Positions 37,619-50,449 of a DNA stretch of 64,000 nucleotides are shown in pieces. Origin of the DNA: Mangifera indica. Taxonomy: Eukaryota > Streptophyta > Magnoliopsida > Sapindales > Anacardiaceae. A program made the translations under genes and the position numbers. Every line of letters starts with the position of its first letter. The stretch's first letter is position 1. The notes below the pieces were generated by a model, which searched no databases, was not told the DNA's origin, and saw nothing but the letters and a program-made list of their open reading frames with translations. Where the stretch lies: positions 21,561,463 through 21,625,462 of the forward strand of contig NC_058137.1 of assembly GCF_011075055.1 (NCBI RefSeq). Reading direction: 5' to 3'.

Positions 37619-38788
37619 TATAGATATATATATCAATTTTGGCTACATTTCTTACCTTTTACTCTCTTCAGGTCAAAATTTGCCAACTTCTTCAGTGATA
37701 ATTTGAAGAATAAATCGAAATCAGAAATATTGAAGGTAGAAACAATTTAAGGAACCGCACAATTTGCTAAGGTTTGGCTCACTGACACTTGAATACCCTT
37801 TAGCTTTCAAAATGATATTTCCATCGACTACTAAAATTTATAAATTTACAAAGATCAAATGATATTTTTGTTATTGCAAAATATATATTATAAAATTAGT
37901 ATCATTTACACACCTCAAATGCAAACAAATTAGCCTAACCAACATAAAAAAATTTCAATTAAAATTTTATACTTAATTGAAAAATTCTAAACCCTAATCA
38001 ACACTAGGGACAATGTCAGTCTGAGAGATGCATTTTGGATTGTAAAATTCAACAACAAAACTAAGATAAACTATGTGTATAAAATGTTGGAACCACAACA
38101 TCTTAGGAAATTGTCTTTTGAAACTAAAGCATGGAAAAATGTTCCGCCTTAATGTTCTATCAAACAAATCTGGCATCAACTCACACCTTGTTTAAAACCT
38201 TAATATTTTCATTTATGAGAACTTATACTCAATTCTCAAATATCATTTCATATAAAAGAAAACAAAATTTCTAACCCTTGGTTTCACCATGAAACATAAG
38301 CACTTACAATTGTGAAAACTTACTCAATTCTCAAATATTATTTCATATAAAAACAAACAAATCATCTAACCCTTCCTTTCACTATGAAACAGAAAAATAA
38401 TTAATTCAAACACTTTCAAATATCAATAAAATTATGTACACTTAGAACTCAACATAAGTACATCTAGCATCACTCATCAAATTTTTAATTAGTCAAAGAT
38501 ATATATAACCCTTTTTTTTAGGTTCACAATCATATAACATAAAATAGATATACAATTAATTAATATTTTATCGTAAATATAATAAAACTATACATACACA
38601 CTTTTAAATTCACAAATTAATACACTTAATGTATTATCAGATGAATGAGTGTTATTTGGATAATTTTGAACTAATGATAAAAGTAACATTCAATCACATG
38701 ATAACACATTGTATTCATTTATGTACTAAAATATATATATATATAATATTACTCATTTAAATATAATTAGTTAGATTTCACCTTAATT
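37619..38788. other. 3' flank of PUB24-type copy B, no gene
   Basis: Close match to 25030-26227, with the TA microsatellite reduced to about 15 bases. It includes the copy B member of the AT-rich MITE at about 38600-38755. No gene is seen. Confidence 0.5.
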
Positions 38789-40012
38789 TTATTTGATGAA
38801 CTCTGTTAATATAGAGCCATTGATACAAGGCGAATCCTTCCATTCTTCATAATGTAATCTCAAAATTTCTCGCGCTTTATCTTTCAAATAAGCCGGGGAA
38901 TCAGCTTGAAGAACTTTACAAAGCTTCATAACAGCTCCAACTTTGAGCATTTCTTGAAGAACCCAATCGTTCCCACCTGAAAATTTACTAATCGATGATA
39001 AAATCAAAATACCTCGATCGTCGCTCGCCGGCGAAACCCTTAGTATCCTCTTTGCCACCACCGCGATGCCTCCTTCGTGGCTCAGGAACTGCGTGCGTCC
39101 ATCTGCACAGCAACACAAATGAAACAATATGCCTAAAACAAGCTCCGTGATTCGCCTTTCTGGGGCTGTTAATTCAAGCTCCATGAGCTCAAAAACGGCC
39201 CCGTATCGCACCATTAAAACCCTATTTCTTCCCCACGGACAGGCGTCTAATAACACTTGTAAAGCTGCTATGATTCCTTGTTGATTTATCCGTTTCCGAA
39301 GAACCGAAATAATCTTCTGAAACAACCTCGGCTTCAGCCTCTCCAAAACGCCGGAACGCACTGTTGAAATGACGCTTTTCAGCACGATCAAAGCATGAGA
39401 TTTGACTACAAAATCATTTTCCATCTCAAGCCCTATAACCCACGTCAGAGCTTCAATGATTTTTTCGATTTCAATCTGTTGAAGATTCGTTTCGCCTGAA
39501 GGAATTCGAAAAAAATGAAGAATACTCAACGCTTCTTCTAATCCATCCACTGATTTTCTTTCAAAACATGACTCTAAAAACGCTAAAATGGCTTTTGGCA
39601 ATCCAGCCTCAGTCATGTACTTTCTGTTTCTTTCATTCTCCACCGCCAGACTTTCCAATTTCCTTAACGTCTGAATTTGATCGAGCTGCGGACGCCAGAG
39701 ATCATTGATAAGTTTGATGAAGTGGAACTTGTTGAGGGGAGTCTTCGGCGTGGGGATTCGGTCTACGCCGAGGGCGGCATTTTCAGTGCACCAAGCTTGA
39801 ATCAACCGGCGGAGAGTGTGATTTGGAGTTAAATCAGAGTCTCGTGGCAGAGGCTGTTTGGTGACTGGACACGTCTTGTTTCTGCCTTTGAAAAGCCAAT
39901 GTTCGATGCTTTCACGGTCGTAGGTGATCCCGGTAATAGCCGTGACGGGGTCCTTCATTATTTGGAGAGAAATAGGGCAAATGAAATACTCAGGAACCTC
40001 GATATCTTCCAT
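38789..40012 (-). CDS. U-box E3 ubiquitin ligase, PUB24 type, tandem copy B
   Basis: Intronless, 407 residues, same domain layout as copy A: U-box at about residues 6-80 with CPISLQIMKDPV and CPVTKQPLP, clade linker RIPTPKTP, then ARM-like repeats. It is about 98% identical in protein to copy A, and silent and replacement changes are equal in number, which with roughly three times more replacement sites suggests purifying selection since duplication. Copy B keeps KAREIL, as in the PUB22-type paralog, so at that site it is the ancestral form. It differs from A in the ARM region (I, R, M, T, G, R, I at the variable sites) and is identical in the U-box, so E2 binding should be unchanged. Role as for PUB24: E3 ligase in immune signalling, inferred from family. 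Confidence 0.94.
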   Translation of the reverse strand: MEDIEVPEYFICPISLQIMKDPVTAITGITYDRESIEHWLFKGRNKTCPVTKQPLPRDSDLTPNHTLRRLIQAWCTENAALGVDRIPTPKTPLNKFHFIKLINDLWRPQLDQIQTLRKLESLAVENERNRKYMTEAGLPKAILAFLESCFERKSVDGLEEALSILHFFRIPSGETNLQQIEIEKIIEALTWVIGLEMENDFVVKSHALIVLKSVISTVRSGVLERLKPRLFQKIISVLRKRINQQGIIAALQVLLDACPWGRNRVLMVRYGAVFELMELELTAPERRITELVLGILFHLCCCADGRTQFLSHEGGIAVVAKRILRVSPASDDRGILILSSISKFSGGNDWVLQEMLKVGAVMKLCKVLQADSPAYLKDKAREILRLHYEEWKDSPCINGSILTEFIK

Positions 40013-40410
40013 TGAAACAAAGTGAAGATGAAATCACAAAGAGGGTTTAATAAAATAAATCAAATTTATTTAAAAAAGGTTTTTATTGAGGAGATAATGA
40101 AGAATTTGATGGTGGAAATGGGCAAAAAGTTGAAAGTGTGTTAATGGTAAGAGAAAGCGGCCACCGGCTAATTCATGTGTGACGATAAATATAATTTTCT
40201 AGGGCATCAAAGTCATTCCAACGGGGGCTTCGGTGGTCAAAGAATTAGAAAAGCTATGAGAATAGGCTTACCCGTATGCAAATCCAAGTTTCACGTAATC
40301 GTCGGTTTATCTACGATGCTTTTTATTTGCTTTTTAATCTGGGTAAAAAGAGGAGTTGACTGTACTTACGTTGAGATTCAAAGTTTCAAACAGTACCTTC
40401 GCAGGTAGGC
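40013..40410 (-). promoter_or_regulatory. PUB24-type promoter, copy B, W-box cores kept
   Basis: GGTCAA at about 40235-40240 and TTGACT at about 40356-40361 correspond to the two W-box cores of copy A. Divergence here (9 changes in 234 bases) is about three times that of the coding sequence. Confidence 0.38.
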
Positions 40411-40478
40411 AACGCGACGTAGATAAATTTCCCCACCAAGAATGAGTGGTGAAGGTTGAATTTAAGATGCTACATATC

Positions 40479-40770
40479 GGCCAAATGCATTTGCCACCCG
40501 AATTTTGATAAAATCATAATATTTCATCATTTAAATTTAAAAAATTTATTTATCTACTCATTATTGAATTTTGTTAATGAAAATCGTTATTTAGTAAGGT
40601 AAGAAGATCATTTTGCCCTGAAAACTTTTAATTTGTTATCCATTACCTGAACCCTTTCGTTTCCATCCCAATCGTCCACCCAACTCCCTCGCCACCACCA
40701 CTAGCTCCAAGTAAAAGCCTACCATTATCTCCATTATTGCCACCCCTATCAATGACCATGTCATTTTCAT
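40479..40770. mobile_element. Mutator-like MITE, left end only, copy B
   Basis: Counterpart of 27921-28210, with the same ggccaaatg start and no right end. Confidence 0.42.
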
Positions 40771-42620
40771 CTTTGATAAAATATAAATTATTTTAGATTT
40801 ATGATATATTCAAATTTATGAATAATACATGAATTTATATTTATCATGGAACTTATATAAAGAAACATAAATAAATATATAATAATGTAAAGATATATAT
40901 ATATTTAAAATATATGTTAATCTATAAAACCATATATTTAAAATATATTTGTTTTGTATATTAATTGTTACATCACTATTAATAATAAAAAATTATCAAA
41001 ATCTTTATTAATAATATTAGTAATAAAAAATATATTACTAGAGTAATATTTAATTACTTTGAATTAAACACTCTGTTATTACTACTCTAAAAACAAATTA
41101 ACGATTTGTGTTGTTCATATTTTTAAAGGGCAAGGGATGTGTTATAATTATTGGCTAAAAATTACGCGGTTTATGAAAGCATCCACCTTTGCCTGAAACA
41201 ATTCTATCTTCTAGACTCATCACAAAATAATGATCTATATCATTGTCCAACAATTTGTACTTATTAAGTAAAATCTACCACAACAAGTCTTGTTATTACA
41301 ATTGGATATGAATGATACTCAACTAAATCACAGTCATTATAATGTGAAAATTGAGCAATATTATGTATATCTATTTTGTGTAAATAAATATGTATGTACT
41401 TATATGTGTCATTATGTGATTAGATGTTAGTTTATTTCTAATTCAAAATCATTCAATCACTTGATAATATATATAAATATGTATCTATTTGTATACTCAA
41501 AATAGATACATATAGTTTTATTTGTTAAAATTTGGGGTCAGCTAACATAAATATTATTGATTTAACCTTCTTTATTTATTTCACTCATTTTCTTTTATAC
41601 TTAACAATAACAAGTAGTATTATATATGTTTATAAATAATGATATGTCATCATATAATTAAACAGTTAAAAATTAAAGATAAACTAATATTTAATCGTAT
41701 GATGATAAATTATTATTTGTATGTATAATTTTAATAAACAATAATAGGAGAGTCTTTTACCATAAGAGAAATTAATAAAATTTTTATCCAATCAAGTTCA
41801 TGTGATTAAGCTCAACTCGCCGTTAATTATAATATAAATATAATAGAAATAGGGGATCGATTAACTAAATAAACTAATCTAACGTCGACTTGTTAAAATA
41901 TTGTTCTTCGAGTATATAAAACAAAACCAAATCTAAAATAATATTTTTTGTCTGCTTAACTTATACTGTGTCAATTAGTTGCCTTATATGAATTAATTGC
42001 GCACTATGATAACAGACACTTGTTACTTCAAAGAACTTTTTTGAAAAATTAATTTTAGAAAGGATGTGTCTATATAGTATATAATACAAATTATTGTTTA
42101 TAAATTGGTAGTGGGTAATACTATATGTATATATTTTAAGAATATAAATATATACATATTTATATATATTATCATATAATTAAATATTACTTTATACTTT
42201 AATTTAAAATCATCTAATTACATAATAATACACATCAAATAAATATCTATTTGTATATAAAAAAATATATATATGTATAATTTTATTGTTTTTCTATTTA
42301 TATTAAAACATATTGTTTGTAAGAAAATTTTGTATATGAGATATTATTTATAATAATTTTAGTTTATCCTTGTTTAGAGAAATTTTTTAGCTAAAATTAG
42401 GGAAATTGAAAATTTTACCCACTTCTAAACTTGCCTATATAGATTTATTTAACTTTTTTTTTTTTGGTTAAACATTTATATCATAAAATCTAGTATAAAT
42501 TTAAATTTTCCCAAAATATAAACCCTTATTAAAAAAAATCAGATCAATTTTAATTTGGGTCCATATACCAAATTAGCTAAATGTAAGTAGCTGTATGCAT
42601 GAACTATCATTTTCGATTTT
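40771..42620. other. AT-rich intergenic DNA, copy B
   Basis: Matches 28211-30032. Members of the AT-rich MITE lie at about 41353-41530 and 42118-42290. The 3.45 kb internal duplication starts at 41821. No gene is seen. Confidence 0.5.
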
Positions 42621-43159
42621 GGCCAATTAACTGTTTTCCACCCAAGGTTTGATATAAACCTAATTTCTTACATGCTAATTATAAAAAATTCAAATATTTA
42701 TCCATTCGTTAAATTTTATTGTTACTGTTAAAGGTAAAATTATTATTTATCAAAACATTTAAAAGACTAAAAATTTATCATAATTCCCCTCTTCAAGTTT
42801 AAAAATCTAATAAATTTTTCTCTATTTAAAATTTGAAAAATCAATATTTTTCTTTAAGGTTCTTTTAACCACCATTGTCAGCTACTAAAGATGGTGAAGA
42901 TGACGTCTTCCTTCCTCCCAATTTCTCTCTCAATCACACTTTATTTTTAACCATTATTAGTTTATGAAGATAAATCATTCATCTCTAAATAAAGATAACA
43001 TGTTGTCTTTGTTTTTTTTTAACTATCTTGATAAATAATAATTTTATTTTTAATAATAATAATAAAATTTAATAAAAAATAAATATTTAAATTTCCAATA
43101 ATTAACAAAGAAGACATTAGATTTGTATTAAAACTTGGGTGGGGAATAGTCACATGGCC
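42621..43159. mobile_element. Mutator-like MITE M5, copy B
   Basis: Same element as 30033-30570. The right target duplication tttcaattt is intact at 43160-43168; the left one has changed to about tttcgattt(t). Confidence 0.75.
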
Positions 43160-43479
43160 TTTCAATTTAAAGTAAAGAGTGTGATGCATGCACTGCAAAA
43201 TTGGTCAAAAATTCAAAAGTGACAGACTCTATGGGGTCAAGTAAATTGGTCAACGCTTGGTTTGCTCAAGTAAAGTCATCACTAACATTATTGGTTCTCA
43301 TTTTCTCAATTTAATGGCCATCTCCACCATTGCATTCATTCAACTTTCAATCCTACTTACAGCCTTCCATTCTTAGCCCTTATTCAACTTTCATTTTTTA
43401 GAAATCTTTGTTTTAAAGTTTTACGTTGCCTTGTATTGTCAAAATCATCATACACGTATCTATCACGCGTATTATTATA

Positions 43480-44415
43480 AAAATTAAAAGTTTTTTGAAA
43501 AACTAAACAAGACGAACAAAAAAAGTAACAATAATATTTTCTTTTTTGTTATGACTAGAAAAATTTATTCAATTTTGTCAAATTGATAAATCTTTTGGAA
43601 CACAAAGTTAGATCTATAACCTCCAAACTAAGTAAATAAATCAAAACAAAAAATGTATACTATAATGTCAAGAGGATAGCCTAGATCCAACTCATTACAT
43701 AATCCAGTCAAATTGTTTATTAAGCAACTCAGCCATTCAAAATTGAAAGACACAATTTGCTATAGACTAGGAAAGGGTAAATGAAAACATAAAAACACGT
43801 TTGAATGTTTTTGCTCAATTCGTCTCTTTCTTGTGTAACAACTGTATGACGAACAAACAACCTCTGTTAACATTCTTTGCTCATCTAACAGAAACATCGA
43901 ACATCTGTTAGTCTAAAAATTGAAAAGAAAAACACCTTCATTCTTCACATTCTCCCTCTTGTCTAGCAAGTGATGTATAAACTTGATAGAATAATGAAGT
44001 TCTGCCATCCAAAAACAAAGAAACACCATGCATCAATAAAAAATTCCCTCCTCCCATAAGCAACAACCTATACTGTAATTTCCTCAAACACGACACAACA
44101 AATCCATAATCATCAAGTCTAATAACTTGTCAAATCAACAAAGAAATTAATTTCTTCCATAATCTAAGTTAATTTCTCAAACAATAAAATAAAAATCCAA
44201 CAACTCAACAGATAATACAGATTATCTTTTCCATCATATTTGCAGTTAGAAATTTTGTGGTACTGAATGGACACCAATTTAGCTGCTATTTTCTCTCTCA
44301 CATGATGAATATTAATTTCTATATGTATTGTCCTTCCATGAAAGACAAAATTGGCAACCAAAGAACCTGTATTTACCAATACAGAAAAATGGGTTTTAAC
44401 TTTTAATAAGAACAA
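43480..44415 (-). mobile_element. Ty1/copia relic, copy B unit 1
   Basis: Minus-strand RNase H tail at 44415-44164 (LVANFVFHGRTIHIEINIHH, VREKIAAKLVSIQY), with a deletion that loses the YVPT frame seen in copy A. The polypurine tract AAGAGGGAGAATGTGAAG is near 43966-43946. Confidence 0.65.
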
Positions 44416-45274
44416 ATTGTTTTTAAAAGTCTAATTTTTATCGTTAAAGAGTTTTAATAACAAAAAAAATCATGTAGTTGTCTATCATTATAGTTTTGTT
44501 TGTTAAAATTATTAATGACTAGAAAAAAAGTCTTGTAGTCAATATAAATAACATAAGATCATTAAAAATAAAAATAATAATGAATATTTTTGTTATTAAA
44601 ATAATGTTTTTGGTATTCAAAAATAATAATAATGATGAATATCTTTATTTTTTAACAATATTTGTCAATCACTAAGCATATTATCAATAACAAATATTTC
44701 CATTGCTATAAGTAAATTTACTAAGTTACTAAATATAATTTTGATTATAAGTACTTTCGATGTAATAACTATATATTCACCACTCATTAAAAATGTAATA
44801 ATAATAAATATTTCTATCATAATATCTATTTATCAATCATTAAAATATCGATGAATTTTTGATTTTTATGGTAAAAGGAATATTAGTAACAAAATTTTAA
44901 TTCTCAAAAAAAGATTATTGATATTGGTTATATACTAAATACAATTATCTTACGGTCATCCATATGATCAATCTAAAGATCATAAAAACTGAAGGAAAAA
45001 AAAATGTAGATGTCATATTATGATAATCTTTTTCTATAATCAAAACAAAAAATTTGTTATAATTAACATAAGAATCTATATATTATACATAAACAATACA
45101 AATGTTTCATGTTTAACTTGTACATTCAAGTGCTTACAAATTGTAAAAAGAGAGGATATAATTAAAATGTGTTAAATATATAGATCGAATCAACTATGAT
45201 TCTTTACATTCAAACATATTTCTTTTTTCTCGCACAAACTAATTATTTATAGCAACCTACATCAAAAGTCCTAC

Positions 45275-48200
45275 CGTTAATTATAATATAAATATAATAG
45301 AAATAGGGGATCGATTAACTAAATAAAATAATCTAACGTCGACTTGTTTCAATATTGTTCTTCGAGTATATAAAACAAAACCAAATCTAAAATCTGCTTA
45401 ACTTATACTGTGTCAATTGGTTGCCTTATATGAATTAATTGCGCACTATGATAACAGACTCATTTTTTCAAAGAACTTTTTTGAAAAATTAATTTTAGAT
45501 AGACGTGTCTATATAGTATATAATACAAATTATTGTTTATAAATTGATAGTAGATAATATTATACATATATATTTTAAGAATATAAATAGATATATATTT
45601 ATATATATTATCATATCATTAGATATTATTTTATATTTTAATTTAAAATCATATAATTACATAATAATACACATAAAATATATACTTATTTGTATATAAA
45701 AAATATATATGTATAATTTTATTGTTTTTCTATTTATATTAAACATTGTTTGTAAGAAAATTTTGTATATGAGATATTATTTATAATAATTTTAGTTTAT
45801 CCTTGTTTAGAGAAATTTTTTAGCTAAAATTAGAGAAATTGAAAATTTTACCCACTTCTAAACTTGCCTATATAGATTTATTTAACTTTTTTTTTTGGTT
45901 AAACATTTATATCATAAAATCTAGTATAAATTTAAATTTTCCCAAAATATAAACCCTTATTAAAAAAAATCAGATCAATTTTAATTTGGGTCTATCTACC
46001 AAATTAGCTAAATGTAAGTAGCTGTATGCATGAACTATCATTTTCAATTTGGATTTCTTTTTTTAAAATATCTTGTTTTTTTTTTACCAATTCCCAAGAA
46101 CTTGTTTTTTTTAAATATCTTGATAAATGATAATTTTATCTTTGATAAGAATAATAAAATTTAATAGAAAAATAAATATTTAAATTTTTAATAATTAACA
46201 AAAAAAAAAGAGATTAGGATTGTATTAAAACTTCGGGGCGGGGAGAGGGGGGGTTAAAGTAAAGAGTCTGATGCATGCACTGCAAAATTGGTCAAAAATT
46301 CAAAAGTGACAGACTCTATGGGGTCAAGTAAATTGGAGTCAACGCTTGGTTTGCTCAAGTAAAGTCATCACTAACATTATTGGTTCTCATTTCTTCTCAA
46401 TTTAATGGCCAGCTCCACCATTGCATTCATTCAACTTTCAATCCTACTTACAACCTTCCATTCTTCGCCCTTATTCAACTTTCATTTCTTAGAAATCTTT
46501 GTTCTAAAGCTTTACGTTGCCTTGTATTGTCAAAATCACTATACACATATCTATCACGCGTATTATTATAAAAATAAAAGTTTTTTGAAAAATTAAACAA
46601 GATGAACGAAGAAAGTAACAATAATATTTTCTTTTTTGTTATGACCAGAAAAACTTATTTGATTTTGTCAAATTGATAAATCTTTTGGGACACAAAAATT
46701 AGATCTACAACCTCTAAACTAAGTAAATAAATCAAAACAAAAAAATTTATACTATAATGTCAAGAGGATAGCCTAGATCTAACTCATTACATAACCCCGT
46801 CAAATTGTTTATCAAGCAACTCAGCCATTCAAAATTGAAAGACATAATTTGTTATAGGCTAGGAAAGGGTAAATGAAAACATAAAAACACGTTTGAATGC
46901 TTTTGCTCAATTCTTCTTTTTCTTGTGTAACAACTGTATGACGAACTAATAGCCTCTGTTAACATTCTTTGCTCATTTAACAGAAACATCAAACATCTGT
47001 TAGTCTAAAAATTGAAAAGGAAAACACCTTCATTCTTCACATTCTCCCTCTTGTCTAGCATGTGATGTATAAACTTGATAGAAGAATGAAGTTCTACCAT
47101 CCAAAAACAAAGAAACACCATACATCAATAAAAAATTCCCTCTTCCCATAAGCAACAACCTATACTGTAATTTCCTCAAACACGACACAACCAAACCATA
47201 ATCATCAAGTCTAATAACTTCTCAACAAAACATACCAACAAATCAACAAAGAAATTAATTTCTTCCATAATCTAAGTTAATTTCTCAAACAAAAAAATAA
47301 TAATCCAACAACTCAACAGAGAAACTTATTCCTCCCATAATACAGATTATCTTTTCCAACATATTTGCAGTTAGAAATTTTGTGGGTACATACTGACTAA
47401 AAACCAATTTAGCTGCTATTTGCTCTCTCACATGATGAATATTAATTTCTATATGTATTCTCCTTCCATGAAAGACAAAATTGGCAACCAAAGAACCTGT
47501 ACTTACCAATACAGAAAAATGGGTTTTAACTTTTAATAAGAGCAAATTGTTTTTAAAAGTGTAATTTTTATCGTTAAAGAGTTTTAATATCGAAAAAATT
47601 ATATAGTTGTCTATCATTATAGTTTTGTTTGTTAAAATTATTAATGACAAGAAAAAAAGTATTTTAATTAATATAAATAACATAAAATCATTAAAAATAA
47701 AAATAACAACGAATATTTTTGTCAATAAAACAATGTTTTTGGTCTTTAAAAATAATAATAATGATGAATATTTTTATTGTTTAACAATATTTGCTGATCA
47801 CTAAGCATAATATCAATAACAAATATTTCTATTGCTATAAATAAATTTATTAAGTCACTAAATATAATTTCGACAATAAGTACTTTCGATGTAATAACCA
47901 TATATTCACCACTCATTAAAAATGTAATAATGATTAATATTTTTATCATAATATCTATTTATCGGTCATTAAAATATCGATGAATATTTCATTTTTATGG
48001 TAAAAGGAATATTAGTAACAAAATTTGGATTCTCGAAAGAAGATTATTGATATTGGTTATGTACTAATTACAATTATTTTATGGTCATCCATATGATCAA
48101 TCTAAAGATCATAAAAACTAAAGGAAAACAAAAATGTAGATGTCATATTATGATAATCTTTTCTTATAATCAAAACGAAAAACTTGTTATAATTAACATA

Positions 48201-48405
48201 AGAATCTATGTATTATACATAACCAATACAAATGTTTCATGTTTGACTTGTATCTTCAAGTGCTTATAAATTGTAAAAAGAGAGGATATAATTAAAATGT
48301 GTTTAACATATAGATCAAATCAACCATGATTCTTTACATTCAAACATATTTCTTTTTTTGCTCACAAACTAATTATTTGCAACAACCTACATCAAAGGTC
48401 CTACC
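45275..48405. repeat. Internal duplication in copy B, second unit
   Basis: Repeats 41821-45274 in the same orientation. It is shorter (about 3.13 kb) mainly because MITE M5 is largely deleted near 46045-46250, where an odd GGGGCGGGGAGAGGGGGGG tract now stands. Units 1 and 2 share a segment with CAACGCTTGGTTTGCTC (43250, 46340) that copy A lacks. Confidence 0.85.
46610..47560 (-). mobile_element. Ty1/copia relic, copy B unit 2
   Basis: Minus-strand RNase H tail (LVANFVFHGRRIHIEINIHH, VREQIAAKLVFSQYVPTKFL) within the open frame 47725-47285. The polypurine tract AAGAGGGAGAATGTGAAG is near 47056-47036. The upstream part of this open frame is AT-rich sequence, not copia protein. Confidence 0.65.
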
Positions 48406-49520
48406 CTTCGATGGAAGTGCTACTCACTTAAACTAAACATACAATTTAAACAACTTAAAATATCCATATATAAAGAAAAATAATGAAAATATCTTTGATA
48501 TTAATAAAACGCGGAATAAACTCCAAGGTTCATAAAATAAAAAGTTCGATATTCAAAGTAGCATCATCATCAAATAACATCCAAAGTGCGTGTACATAAA
48601 TGAAATCACTAGGCGTAGCACACAAATCACAAATCATAATAGGAGTCCCCCTCATGCTCTATCTCGGCTGACTATAATTACTTTAACGTCATCACTTTAT
48701 ATTTTGCTTACAAAACAACTAGAAAAGAGAGTGAGTGACAAATTACTCAACAATTAGGAGCATCTATCCTACATAACATTATCAAATTTTTTCCCCTATT
48801 CTCTACTTATCTTATATTCCTAATACATCGATTCTCTCATCATCTATGGTTTATTTTTATTCTTCTTTAAATGACAAAGAATATGTTGCATGTATATCAT
48901 TTATTCTCTTTATCTTCTGTCGTATTTTATTTCACTTTTATATCGATCAGTTTGGATTGAAATTGAGATTTGATACTCTGATCATATAACTACTCTCTTA
49001 GGTTATATATAAACTTGTATTGACATCACTTTCTGGACACCCATCTATAGACTTTTTCCTTTTTCTATCAAAAATATTATCACGATTATTAAATTTCACT
49101 CACATATCATGTAATATTCGACTAATTTTCTAAACTTTATCTCTCTTAATGTGTAACAACCGGACAATTTGATTTCCAAATGTCAATTGAAGTTTGAAGG
49201 CGGTGGATTCTTTACAAGGTGCAATTTCTACGGCCAAATATATCGGCTGGTCCTACAAACTCTTACTTTGAATCCAGGTTTTTTCAAAGTCAACCAGTTT
49301 TGTTTGTTTTTGGAACATCAATTCATTAATTTAATTTATATACATCTTTCAACAATACTGTTGGTCACGCGCCGGACAAGAACAAAACATCGAAGAATAA
49401 ATTGGCTAATAAAAGTTAAAACAAACAGAAGTCTTCAACATTTTTCCAAAATAAAAGAACTCACCACCGCTCACTTCAACAACTAGATAAATGATCTTTC
49501 AATAATTAATGCCTAATTTT
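48400..49520. mobile_element. LTR-like segment, copy B
   Basis: Counterpart of 32640-33790, including TGTAACAACCGGACAATTTG at 49151. The 105-codon open frame at 49169 is broken in copy A and is not a gene. Confidence 0.3.
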
Positions 49521-50290
49521 CTGCAACACTCTTAAACATCAACCTACTATTCTGATAATGGATCTCTTGTAACCATTATTAAAAATACAGCCAGCCTTGA
49601 TGCATACCAGCGTCGAGAAAAAAATTTTTAACACTAGGGCAGACCTTCCCTGACGCTATAAAAGTCTCAACAACTCGATGACATATTCTTGTTGACTGCA
49701 TTAGTGTCATGGACAAACTCCCAAAGCCATGCAAACGATGGTGTGAGGAGTACGTTGCTCTATTGAATTGATATATTGAAAGTCAAATAATTTCAATCTG
49801 ATATTTGTAAAACTTATACCAAATGGGTTTGATGAATGATTTTTTATTCTCAAAAGTAATATAAAATTTTGAAGTCTATAGATTAGTCAATATATGAATT
49901 ATTTTCAATAAAACTATGTATATTTAGTTTTAATATATCATTATACGAGTGATTGATTTTGAATTAAAATATAATATATAATTATGTGATAACATATTAT
50001 CATTAACATCTATAATAAGTATATATAATAATACTCAATGATTTTATTTGAAGAATGTTGTGTCGTTGCCTGTGAGAGCTCCCTAAATACATTAAAGAGT
50101 AATATTATTAATGCCCATATTTTTTCTCTTCGACCTTATTTATTATTAAATTTTTAATTAATAAAATTATTTATATTAATAATAGATAATAATTTATATA
50201 ATAATAATATATTATTTTATAATTAAAAAATTAAAAATTAAAAATAAAATAATATTTAGTAACATAAGATTAATATATAAATTAATACCT
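49521..50290. other. Upstream region of the BTB gene
   Basis: AT-rich, matching 33790-34560, with one AT-rich MITE relic. The last few hundred bases should hold the BTB promoter; no firm TATA box was assigned (ACTATAAATTAAC at about 50293 is a candidate). Confidence 0.4.
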
Positions 50291-50449
50291 ATTACTATAA
50301 ATTAACTCATTTTTCATCTTGGCTTTAAATAGGTGAACTTTTTTGCCTCCATACTTGATGAAAATTTGGACTCGATAATAGAACCCAAGGCTCGAATTAG
50401 TTGAGCCGGATTGCAAATTCCACAGCAATTCTTCGTGTTTAAAAGCCTA

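Larger units (their letters stand above)
41821..45274. repeat. Internal duplication in copy B, first unit
   Basis: CGTTAATTATAATATAAATA at 41821 recurs at 45275. The junction reads CTACC|GTTAATTAT, where copy A and the second unit instead continue CTACCCTTC. The short shared CC/CTACC at the junction suggests end joining or slippage. The unit contains MITE M5, the copia relic and the AT-rich repeat. Confidence 0.88.

Noticed and set aside
49169..49486. 105-codon open frame in the LTR-like segment
   Set aside because: Interrupted by stops in the near-identical copy A segment at 33430-33740; no protein family seen.
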